A stretch of 13,499 nucleotides of DNA, taken from positions 1 to 13,499 of the forward strand of contig JAIVGV010000294.1 in NCBI GenBank assembly GCA_020201365.1, written 5' to 3'. Origin of the DNA: Acidobacteriota bacterium. GTDB taxonomy: Bacteria > Acidobacteriota > Blastocatellia > Pyrinomonadales > Pyrinomonadaceae. A model generated the notes under the pieces. That model did not search any database. It had not been told where the DNA came from and saw only the letters and a list, made by a program, of their open reading frames with translations. How positions within the stretch are numbered: the stretch's first letter is position 1; each line of letters opens with the position of its first letter. The translations under genes and the position numbers were made by a program. Positions 6,916 through 13,499 of this stretch are shown here, piece after piece.

Positions 6916-8598
6916 GTGCGGGACGCAATCGCCCTCGACGCCCAACGTCTCACGCGCAGGCGACACGCCTTGCGCGAACGCGCCCTTGCCCTCGCCCCCA
7001 CGCGCACGCGCCTCGCGCTCGTCGCACTCTCGTCGCTGCTCCTCGTCCTCTCATTCCCCGACTTCAATTTATGGTGGCTCGCTTGGGTCGCGCTCGTGCC
7101 GCTGCTCTGCGCGGTCTGTGCGCCGCCGCGCCCCCGCCCCGCGCAAAGTTTCCTTCTCGGCTGGCTCGCGGGCACGCTCTACTTCTACGGCTCCTGCTGG
7201 TGGCTCACCCACTCGATGATCTACTACGGCGGCATCCCCGCTCTCGCCGCCTTCCCGCTCCTCGCGCCGATTACTTTGGTCGTCGGGCTCTTCCCCGCAC
7301 TCTGCTGCCTCGCGATCTCTTTGATCGCCTCGCGGCGCGGCGTCGCGGCGTCACTTCTCGTCGCGCCCTTCGCTTGGGCTGCCTGCGAGTGGGCGCGCCT
7401 GCTCGTCACGGGGCAACTCTGGAACGCCGTCGGCTACACGCAGGCTTACGAGCCCGCGCTGATTCAGAGCGCGACGTGGGGCGGTGTCTATGCGATCAGC
7501 TTTTTCATCTTGGCGCTCAACTCGGCGATCACTTACGCGCTGCTGCGACGCCACTGCCGCGCGATCGTCGCGGCTACGCTCGCCGCTCTGCTCGTCGCGT
7601 CGTTGATCTCGCTCGCGGCGTGGCGGGCATACGAAGCCGATTTCGGCGCCGGCATCGGTCATAGACCTGAGGCGGTCGTCGTCGCCATCCAGCCGAACGT
7701 CTCGCCGGACTTCGAGCGCACGAAGGCGGAGAACGACGCCCTCGTCGCGCGCCACTTCTCGATGACGATGAGAGCGCTCGACGACTGGGACGAGCGGCTC
7801 GCGGCGTCGGCTCACGATCAAACTTCCGACGAGACGAACGTCGAGGCGATGCGCGCGACGCCGCGCCTCGCCGTCTTCCCCGAATCGCCGATGAACTTCT
7901 CCTACGCGCGCGACGCGGAGTGGCGCGAGGCGGTCGCGGACTTCGCGCGGCGCGAGCGCGCCTCCGTCATCTTCAACTCGATGGAGCCAGCGCCCGGCGG
8001 GGGCGTCTATAATTCCGCCGTGATGATCGATCAGGAGGGTCGGCTCGTCGCGCAGTATGATAAGATTCGCCTGCTGCCGTTCGGCGAGTACGTGCCGCTG
8101 CCGCGCTGGTTAGGCGGCGGACTCCTGGGAGGTCTGGTCGGCGATTTCACCCCGGGCTCGAACTACACGCTGCTGCCCGCAGGTCAAGCGCGCGCGGGAG
8201 TCTTCATCTGCTTCGAGTCGGCGTTCCCCGCAATCGCGCGCCGCTTCACGAACGAAGGAGCCGACGTGCTAATCAACATCTCGAACGACGGCTACCTCGG
8301 CAAGACCCCGGTGCTCCGACAGCACCTCGCGAACGCCGTCTTCCGCGCCGTCGAGAACCGCCGCACGATCCTGCGCGTCACCAATACCGGCATCACCGCG
8401 CGCATCACGCCGCGCGGCGAAGTCTTGGACGCGACCGACAGCTTCCAGACCGCCTCGCGCACCTGGACGATCACGCGCGCCGCGGGCGGCGAGACCTTCT
8501 ACACTCGCCACGGCGATCTCTTCGTCGCCTTCTGCGCGGTCGTCGCCGTGCTGGCGACAGTTAGCTCGGCACTGCCGCCGAGCAAAAAAATAAGTTAA
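6916..8598 (+). CDS. lnt: Apolipoprotein N-acyltransferase
   Basis: A 560-residue inner-membrane enzyme that adds the third acyl chain to the N-terminal Cys of lipoproteins after Lgt and LspA. The N-terminal half has several membrane segments (about 32-48, 53-70, 77-92, 108-138, 143-163, 190-210, 216-236). The C-terminal nitrilase-type domain carries the catalytic triad: E323 in FPES, K383 in YDKIRLLPFGEYVP and C432 in FICFES. E391 and E434 match other residues known to be essential in the E. coli enzyme. A last membrane segment lies at about 535-552. Length is slightly above the usual 510-ish residues, partly because of a basic 30-residue N-terminus. GTG at 6916 is used because no ATG precedes the membrane region. 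It leads the lnt-prfB-ftsK cluster; prfB follows after 18 bases. Confidence 0.95.
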   Translation: MRDAIALDAQRLTRRRHALRERALALAPTRTRLALVALSSLLLVLSFPDFNLWWLAWVALVPLLCAVCAPPRPRPAQSFLLGWLAGTLYFYGSCWWLTHSMIYYGGIPALAAFPLLAPITLVVGLFPALCCLAISLIASRRGVAASLLVAPFAWAACEWARLLVTGQLWNAVGYTQAYEPALIQSATWGGVYAISFFILALNSAITYALLRRHCRAIVAATLAALLVASLISLAAWRAYEADFGAGIGHRPEAVVVAIQPNVSPDFERTKAENDALVARHFSMTMRALDDWDERLAASAHDQTSDETNVEAMRATPRLAVFPESPMNFSYARDAEWREAVADFARRERASVIFNSMEPAPGGGVYNSAVMIDQEGRLVAQYDKIRLLPFGEYVPLPRWLGGGLLGGLVGDFTPGSNYTLLPAGQARAGVFICFESAFPAIARRFTNEGADVLINISNDGYLGKTPVLRQHLANAVFRAVENRRTILRVTNTGITARITPRGEVLDATDSFQTASRTWTITRAAGGETFYTRHGDLFVAFCAVVAVLATVSSALPPSKKIS

Positions 8599-8616
8599 GT
8601 ACCGACACCAAAGACT

Positions 8617-9751
8617 ATGGCTTATAAGATTCCGACACCCGACCAATTCCCTTCCCAAGAGCTGCGCACGCTGTACGACGAACTGCGCACGCGCGTCGAA
8701 CAGCTCGGGAGGTTTCTTTGATGTCGCCGCGAAGCGCGAGGAGCTGAGCCGCAGCGAGCGCGAGGCGAGCGCGCCCGACTTCTGGAACGATCAGGAGGCG
8801 GCGCAGAAGCTCTTGCAGCAGCGCAGCCGCCTGGGGCGCGTCATCGACCGGCAGCAGCAGTTCGAGTCGTCTATCGAAGACGCGGGCGTGCTCTTCGAGT
8901 TCGCCGAAGGCGGTGATGACGGGTCGAGCGTTAAAGAACTCCGCGCGCTGCTCGAACGCTTGGAGCACGAGGTCGGTGAAGCCGAGACGGAGATGCTCCT
9001 CGGCGGCGAGCACGACGCGCTGAACGCCATCTGCACGATCCACCCGGGCGCGGGAGGGACGGAATCGCAGGACTGGGCGGAGATGCTCTTGAAGATGTAC
9101 CTGAAGTGGGCTGAGCGGCGCGGCTTCAAGACCGAGATCATCGAGTACCAGCCGGGCGAGGAGGCTGGCTTAAAGAGCGTGACGTTCCGCGTCGAAGGCG
9201 AGTACGCATACGGGCTGTTGTCCGCGGAGGCGGGCGTCCATCGCCTCGTGCGCATCTCGCCGTTCGATCAGGCGGCGCGCCGCCACACGTCGTTCGCGTC
9301 TCTGTTCGTCTATCCGGAGATTGACGAGAACATCGAGGTCGAGATCAACGAGAAGGACTTGCGCGTTGACACCTACCGCTCGACCGGCGCGGGCGGGCAG
9401 CACATCAACACGACGGATTCCGCCGTGCGCATCACGCACCTGCCCACGGGTATCGTCGTCTCCTGCCAGAACCAGCGCTCGCAGCACCAGAACCGCGCCG
9501 TCGCGATGCAGGTTCTTCGCGCGAAGCTCTACGAGCTGGAACTCGAGAAGCAGCGCGCCGCGACCGCCGCGCTCGAAGCCAACAAGGCGGACATCTCCTT
9601 CGGCTCGCAGATCAGAAACTACGTCCTCGCGCCCTACCGCCTCGTCAAGGACGCGCGCACCAAGTTGGAGCGCGGCGACGTGGACTCGGTGCTCGCCGGC
9701 GACATAGACGACTTCATCAAGGCCTACCTGCTCGCGCGCCGCGCGGCTTGA
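8617..9751 (+). CDS. prfB: Peptide chain release factor 2 (programmed +1 frameshift)
   Basis: RF2 ends translation at UGA and UAA. The gene is split over two frames: 34 codons from ATG 8617 reach an in-frame TGA at 8719-8721, and a +1 shift continues at 8720 for 343 more codons, giving 377 residues (E. coli RF2 has 365). In full-length numbering, the stop-codon reading motif SPF is at 214-216 (VRISPFDQAARRHTSF) and the GGQ motif that triggers peptide release is at 259-261 (STGAGGQHINT). SPF instead of PxT identifies RF2 rather than RF1. The first frame (MAYKIPTPDQ... ending GRFL) and the continuation (DVAAKREELSR) join without loss of family sequence. There is no clear ribosome site before 8617. 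Expression should be autoregulated through the frameshift. ftsK follows after 22 bases. Confidence 0.95.
8707..8722 (+). promoter_or_regulatory. prfB programmed frameshift site
   Basis: An internal Shine-Dalgarno-like GGGAGG (8707-8712), a 3-base spacer TTT, then the slippery CTT TGA (8716-8721). This is the same arrangement as the E. coli site, including the 3-base spacing. When RF2 is scarce the ribosome pauses at TGA and slips one base forward on CTT-T, so RF2 level controls its own synthesis. Confidence 0.95.
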
Positions 9752-9773
9752 AACTCGGAGACGACTAAAAACT

Positions 9774-12470
9774 ATGGCGACAATCCAGACCGAGACGCGC
9801 GCGAAGGTTCTCCCGGCGAAGCAGCGCCACACGCGGCGCAACGAGATCACGGGCATCGCCTTGCTCGCACTCGGCGCGCTCGTCGTGCTCTGCCTCGTCT
9901 TCTTCCACCCGAACGATCCTTCGCTCAACGCGGCGGGGCAGTCGCACACGGACAACCTCATCGGTCCCGTCGGCGCATACGTCTCAGACCTCCTGTTACA
10001 GACCTTCGGGCTCGCGGCGTACCTGCTGCCCGCGCTCCTCTTCGCCGCGGCAGTCCGGCGCTTCCAGAAGAAGCCTCTGCGCGCGCCGCTCGGTCGCGTC
10101 GCGGGTCTCGTCGCGCTCTTGCTTTCCGTCGCGGGCTTGCTCGCGCTCTTAGTCGCGCCGCTCTTCTTCGACGGTCGCGTGCGCGCGGGCGGCTTCGTCG
10201 GCGCGCTGCTCGCGACGCAGTTAGCCTCCGCCGCGGGCAAGACCGGCGCGCTCATCCTGCTCGTCGCCGCCGCCGCGGTCTCCCTGCTGCTCGCGACGAA
10301 CTTCTCGTTCGCGCACGCCTACACGCGCGCCGTCGCGGCGTTCGGCAGCCCCGCCGAGTTCATCAAGGCGCGCGTCGCGGCGCTGCGCGAGTGGCGCGTG
10401 AAGCGGCGCGAGGCGGCGGCTGAGCGCAAGGCGGAGAAGCAGGCGGCGCGCGCCGGGCGCGAGATGGCGCGCGAGGAGGAGAAGCGGCTGAAGGACAAGA
10501 GGGGCGCGGCGCGCGTCGAGGAGTTCATGCGCGAGCCGCTGCCGTCGGAGGTCGCGAGCGCGGCGATCCAGCGCAACGCCGCCGCCGCCGAATCGCAAAC
10601 GACCTCGCCGACGATCCACACCCAGACGACTGACGCGAGGAACGCCACGACGAGCACGCGAGCCGGCGCGGCGACCGGCGCGGCGAGCGAAGCGACTAAC
10701 ACGCCACCTTTCGCGGCGGGCGACGCGAAGGGCGCACAGGCGGGCGCGCTCGACGCGGGCGCGTCGCCTTCGCCCCCCGCGCGCGCCGAAGTCTCTCCGC
10801 GAGACGGCGCGTCGAAGCGCACGTCGGTCGCGCGCGGCGAGTTCGACGAAGACGCGGCGGAGATCGAGGAGATGGTGCGCGACGTGTCGGTCGTCCGCAC
10901 GGAGTTCGGCGAAGAGGAAGACGACGCGGTGCGACCGCGCCCGCTCGACAAAGCCGCCGCGCGCGAGGCGAAGAAGCTCGAACGCGCGGCAGCCGCCCTG
11001 AGCGACTACAAAACGCCTTCGCTCGACTTCCTCAACTCCGCGCCGCCGCGCCACGAGCAGGCTGACGAGGAGCTCCGCTCACTCGCGACGCGCGTCGCCG
11101 AGAAGTGCAAGGAGTTCAACGTGACGGGCAAGATCGAGTACATCTGCCCGGGTCCCGTCGTGACGACCTACGAGTTCAAGCCCGATCCCGGCGTCAAGTA
11201 CTCGCGCGTCACCGGACTCGTTGACGATCTGTGCCTCGCGCTCAAAGCCGAGTCCATCCGCATCGACCGCGTGCCCGGCAAGGCGCACGTCGGCATCGAG
11301 GTGCCGAACGCGCGGCGCGACAACATCATGCTGCGCGAGGTCGTCGAGTCGCGCCCCTTCACCGAGTCTCCGTCGAAGCTCACGCTCGCGCTGGGGAAGA
11401 CGATTGACGGTCTGAACTACGTCGCCGATCTCGCCCGCATGCCGCACCTTCTAATCGCCGGAGCGACGGGGACGGGCAAGTCCGTCTGCCTGAACACGCT
11501 CGTCTGCTCGATCCTTTATAAGGCGCGGCCCGACGAGGTGAAGTTCATCATGATCGACCCGAAGCGTCTGGAGCTGGGTCTCTACGCGGACATCCCGCAC
11601 CTCGCGACGCCGATCATCACGGACACGAAGCGGGCGGCGAACTCACTCAAATGGGCGGTCTCGGAGATGGAGACGCGCTACAAGCGCCTCGCCAAGTGGG
11701 GCGTCCGGAACATAGACGGCTACAACACGGAAGTCTTGCGCCGCAACCTCGTCGAGGACTTCGACGAGGAGGGCGACCCGCACGAGCTACTGCCCTACAT
11801 CGTCATCATCATTGACGAGCTGGCAGACCTGATGATGTCCTCCGGTCACGAGGTGGAAGAGGCGATCACGCGACTCGCGCAGATGGCGCGCGCCGTCGGC
11901 ATCCACCTCGTCCTCGCGACGCAGCGACCGAGCGTTGATGTCATCACCGGACTCATCAAGGCGAACTTCCCTTCGCGCATCGCCTTCCGCGTCTCGTCGA
12001 AAGTTGACTCGCGCACGATCATTGACGCGAACGGCGCGGAGCAGCTCCTCGGGCGCGGCGACATGCTCTTCCTGCCGCCGGGCACTTCGCGTCTCGTGCG
12101 CGTGCACGGCGCGTATGTGGACGAGGCGGAGATCGGTCGCATCGTCGCGCACGTCAAGGCGCAAGGGCAGCCGGTCTATAACGAGGCGATCACGCAGTCC
12201 GAGGAAGAAGCGGCGGGCGCGGACGGCGTCGCCGGGGAGCGCGACGAACTGTTCGAGGACGCCTTGAGGATCTGCGTCGAGATGAAGCGCGCTTCGACCT
12301 CGGTCTTGCAGCGCCGCCTGCGCATCGGCTACGGTCGCGCCGCCGCGATCCTCGACGCGATGGAGCGCGAGGGCTTCATCGGTCAGGCGGACGGCGCGCG
12401 CCCGCGCCCGGTGCTTGGCAAAGCCTTCGAGGCCGTTAACCACTGGGACGAACTAGAGCGTCAGTCGTGA
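9774..12470 (+). CDS. ftsK: FtsK/SpoIIIE-family DNA translocase
   Basis: An 898-residue membrane-anchored DNA pump that clears the chromosome termini through the division septum. The N-terminus has about four membrane segments (25-44, 72-94, 105-131, 140-175). A charged, Ala-rich linker of some 240 residues includes a likely coiled coil (about 205-245). The alpha/beta motor begins near 425 (EELRSLATRVAEKC). Walker A is GATGTGKS at 563-570, and Walker B is IVIIIDELADLM, with D681 and E682. The C-terminal winged-helix gamma domain, which reads KOPS-like polarity sequences, is at about 825-890 (EDALRICVEMKRASTSVLQRRL, GYGRAAAILDAME). Length is typical of compact FtsK proteins and far below E. 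coli FtsK (over 1300). CGGAG at 9756-9760 is a weak, distant ribosome site. The gene probably shares an mRNA with lnt and prfB. Its stop codon overlaps repeat site C. Confidence 0.95.
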   Translation: MATIQTETRAKVLPAKQRHTRRNEITGIALLALGALVVLCLVFFHPNDPSLNAAGQSHTDNLIGPVGAYVSDLLLQTFGLAAYLLPALLFAAAVRRFQKKPLRAPLGRVAGLVALLLSVAGLLALLVAPLFFDGRVRAGGFVGALLATQLASAAGKTGALILLVAAAAVSLLLATNFSFAHAYTRAVAAFGSPAEFIKARVAALREWRVKRREAAAERKAEKQAARAGREMAREEEKRLKDKRGAARVEEFMREPLPSEVASAAIQRNAAAAESQTTSPTIHTQTTDARNATTSTRAGAATGAASEATNTPPFAAGDAKGAQAGALDAGASPSPPARAEVSPRDGASKRTSVARGEFDEDAAEIEEMVRDVSVVRTEFGEEEDDAVRPRPLDKAAAREAKKLERAAAALSDYKTPSLDFLNSAPPRHEQADEELRSLATRVAEKCKEFNVTGKIEYICPGPVVTTYEFKPDPGVKYSRVTGLVDDLCLALKAESIRIDRVPGKAHVGIEVPNARRDNIMLREVVESRPFTESPSKLTLALGKTIDGLNYVADLARMPHLLIAGATGTGKSVCLNTLVCSILYKARPDEVKFIMIDPKRLELGLYADIPHLATPIITDTKRAANSLKWAVSEMETRYKRLAKWGVRNIDGYNTEVLRRNLVEDFDEEGDPHELLPYIVIIIDELADLMMSSGHEVEEAITRLAQMARAVGIHLVLATQRPSVDVITGLIKANFPSRIAFRVSSKVDSRTIIDANGAEQLLGRGDMLFLPPGTSRLVRVHGAYVDEAEIGRIVAHVKAQGQPVYNEAITQSEEEAAGADGVAGERDELFEDALRICVEMKRASTSVLQRRLRIGYGRAAAILDAMEREGFIGQADGARPRPVLGKAFEAVNHWDELERQS

Positions 12471-12575
12471 GTCCGGAGTCGCGAGTCCGGGGTCGGAAGA
12501 CAAGGAGAACGCGCGGACAGAGATTTTCTAACGACGAGTTGACTCCGGACTCGCGACTCCAGACTCCAGACTTTC
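12469..12575. repeat. Inverted pair of heptamer repeat arrays (site C)
   Basis: The left array at 12469-12496 has four units GAGTCCG, GAGTCGC, GAGTCCG, GGGTCGG. The right array at 12541-12575 has GACTCCG, GACTCGC, GACTCCA, GACTCCA, GACTTTC. The 26-base arms 12469-12494 and 12541-12566 are complementary at 24 positions with a 46-base spacer. The array starts inside the ftsK stop codon and may end ftsK transcripts. There is no T run, so Rho-independent termination of the usual type is not evident. Confidence 0.85.
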
Positions 12576-12595
12576 TCGGGAAACCTTTCGACAAC

Positions 12596-12681
12596 TTTTC
12601 CACAGAAACTGTGGAAAACCCTGTGGAAAAGCCATGTTTCGGGGTTACAAGTTTTTGAAAATTTTAGACTTCTAGCATTTT
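12596..12681. other. DnaA-box-like cluster with adjacent AT-rich stretch
   Basis: The 9-mer TTTTCCACA occurs at 12596-12604 on the plus strand, and its complement TGTGGAAAA at 12610-12618 and 12622-12630. The first two form a perfect 10-bp inverted repeat with an AAA centre. The last two are direct repeats 12 bases apart. TTTTCCACA differs by one base from the TTATCCACA DnaA box and serves as the DnaA box in cyanobacteria. Immediately beyond, 12646-12681 contains only 8 G or C in 36 bases, extreme for this GC-rich window and reminiscent of a duplex unwinding element. It may be an origin core, a DnaA-titration site or a DnaA-controlled promoter. Confidence 0.5.
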
Positions 12682-12688
12682 GCACACG

Positions 12689-12722
12689 CGCGCTGCAAAA
12701 TTTGTCAAAGCCTTTGCGCGCG
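12689..12722. promoter_or_regulatory. Hairpin containing the CAAAATTTGTCA motif upstream of the ComEA-like gene
   Basis: CGCGC (12689-12693), a bulged T, GCAAA (12695-12699), a 13-base loop, then TTTGC-GCGCG (12713-12722) form a 10-bp stem with one bulge. The left side and loop hold CAAAATTTGTCA (12696-12707), also found at 6754-6765 upstream of lnt. It lies 15 bases before the preferred start codon, so it could act as an operator or as an mRNA leader structure. Confidence 0.35.
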
Positions 12723-12736
12723 GTGATTTAGTTCGC

Positions 12737-13147
12737 ATGTTCTGCCGTCTTCCCTCACGTCGCGCGCCCGCCCTCGCAGTCCTTTTCTGCCACGCGACCG
12801 CCGCGCTCTTCTCCGCCGCGTGCGTCAAGCTGCCACGCCGCGCTCAACCCGCGGACACTTTGTCGTCGGCGACGACGGCGCGCGACGCGACGCAACCCCC
12901 GCTCCCTGCTAACGACTGCGCGACTCCCGACGCGAAGCCTTGCGCGCTTGCTCCGCGCGTCAACATCAACCTCGCCACGCGCGCGGAGCTGACGCGGCTT
13001 CCCGGCGTGGGCGACGGACTCGCCGCGCGCATCGTCGCGCACCGCGAGCGCTACGGCGCGTTCCGCCGCGCGGAGCACCTGTTGATGGTGCGCGGCTTCG
13101 GCGAGCGCCGCTTCGCGCGCCTGCGCGATCTGATCACCGTCGAATGA
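12737..13147 (+). CDS. ComEA-like helix-hairpin-helix protein
   Basis: A 136-residue protein from ATG 12737 with an export signal at its N-terminus (MFCRLPSRR, then a hydrophobic stretch ending FSAAC), a Pro/Thr/Asp-rich linker and a C-terminal ComEA-type helix-hairpin-helix DNA-binding domain. That domain starts VNINLATRAELTRLPGVGDGLAARIV and ends with a second hairpin around VRGFGERRFARLRDL. In ComEA this domain binds double-stranded DNA in the periplasm during natural transformation. The Cys after SAA might be lipidated, but the lipobox is weak because position -3 is Ser. The frame extends to an ATG at 12680. The shorter start is preferred because it puts the signal peptide at the N-terminus and leaves the AT-rich stretch and hairpin noncoding. 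No other competence gene is visible, so DNA uptake is an inference from the domain. Confidence 0.75.
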   Translation: MFCRLPSRRAPALAVLFCHATAALFSAACVKLPRRAQPADTLSSATTARDATQPPLPANDCATPDAKPCALAPRVNINLATRAELTRLPGVGDGLAARIVAHRERYGAFRRAEHLLMVRGFGERRFARLRDLITVE

Positions 13148-13175
13148 TCGCGCGCCGGACTCCCGACCACGAGCC

Positions 13176-13499
13176 TTGCCCGAACCGCAAGCCGATCTCA
13201 GACGACTCGCGCGACGCGTCTTCGACGACGCGCTCGCCGACCTCGACGCCGGTCAAGCTGTCCGCGACGCCGTGCGCCTCAAAGCCGACCGCCTGAAAAT
13301 CCTCGACGCCGAGTTCGCCGCGCTCTCATCATCCGGCGCGCCGCGACCACCCGACGTTTTCGCCGTCGCGCTCGGCAAAGCCGCCGAAGCGATGGCGCGC
13401 GCGCTCGACGAAATCTTGGGCGACCATTTGCGCGAAGGCGTCGCGAGCGTGCCGCCCGTCAGCGCCCCGCTGCCCGCGCGCTGGCGCGTCTTCGAGGGC
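13176..13499 (+). CDS. Glycerate 2-kinase family protein (DUF4147/MOFRL), 5' part only
   Basis: An open frame of 108 codons that runs off the end of the window. It begins LPEPQADLRRLARRVFDDAL and contains FAVALGKAAEAMARALDEIL, which matches the N-terminal domain of glycerate 2-kinases (typically about 440 residues), where a GKA motif follows a hydrophobic strand. These enzymes phosphorylate D-glycerate to 2-phosphoglycerate with ATP. The frame is closed upstream by TGA at 13131-13133 and contains no ATG or GTG before the TTG at 13176, so TTG is the likely start; a GTG about 33 codons later would cut into the first helix of the domain. It lies 28 bases after the ComEA-like gene. The family call is moderately secure from the short segment seen. 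Confidence 0.65.
   Translation, partial: MPEPQADLRRLARRVFDDALADLDAGQAVRDAVRLKADRLKILDAEFAALSSSGAPRPPDVFAVALGKAAEAMARALDEILGDHLREGVASVPPVSAPLPARWRVFEG

Noticed and set aside
10221..11054. 277-codon minus-strand frame opposite the FtsK linker
   Set aside because: Arg-rich low-complexity shadow of the Ala-rich linker.
1..13499. CRISPR array, insertion sequence or prophage genes
   Set aside because: No evenly spaced direct repeats with unique spacers, no transposase or phage domains; the only repeat arrays are 7-base units without spacers.

Overview
The window is a GC-rich bacterial chromosome segment with ordinary single-copy genes (lnt, prfB, ftsK), so a chromosomal rather than plasmid or phage location is likely. 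The gene mix, the strong GC bias and the repeat-rich gene junctions suggest an environmental Gram-negative bacterium, possibly Acidobacteriota. That placement is a low-confidence inference: there is no rRNA or other marker here. The presence of lnt supports an outer membrane with triacylated lipoproteins.

Layout. Bases 1-259 hold no gene that I can support. Bases 260-2808 (+) carry three adjacent genes: a NodB-type polysaccharide deacetylase, a FemAB/GNAT-like acyltransferase and a class I SAM methyltransferase. A convergent membrane-anchored family 2 glycosyltransferase (-) follows. Together they look like part of a surface-glycan locus. Divergent from the glycosyltransferase is a secreted TPR protein with an N-terminal TolB/FlgO-like domain, followed by a small NfeD-type membrane protein. 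Bases 6347-6915 have no protein gene but are dense in hairpins and inverted repeats: a possible structured RNA, operator-like dyads, a probable terminator and a probable promoter. Then come lnt, prfB (with its programmed +1 frameshift) and ftsK, closely spaced and probably cotranscribed. A 209-266 bp intergenic region after ftsK carries three TTTTCCACA DnaA-box-like sites next to a strikingly AT-rich stretch. The window ends with a ComEA-like helix-hairpin-helix protein and the first 108 codons of a glycerate 2-kinase family gene that starts with TTG.

Most unusual features. (1) Three gene junctions (2814-2903, 5958-6050, 12469-12575) carry arrays of degenerate 7-base units. Each array faces a second array of complementary units, so each pair can fold into a long hairpin. 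The unit sequence differs from site to site but the 7-base period and the architecture are the same. Two of the arrays have become part of protein genes. (2) The compact DnaA-box cluster plus AT-rich stretch at 12596-12681 looks like a replication-origin core or a DnaA-controlled site, although dnaA is not in view. (3) The hairpin-rich stretch 6406-6649 could be an unassigned RNA.
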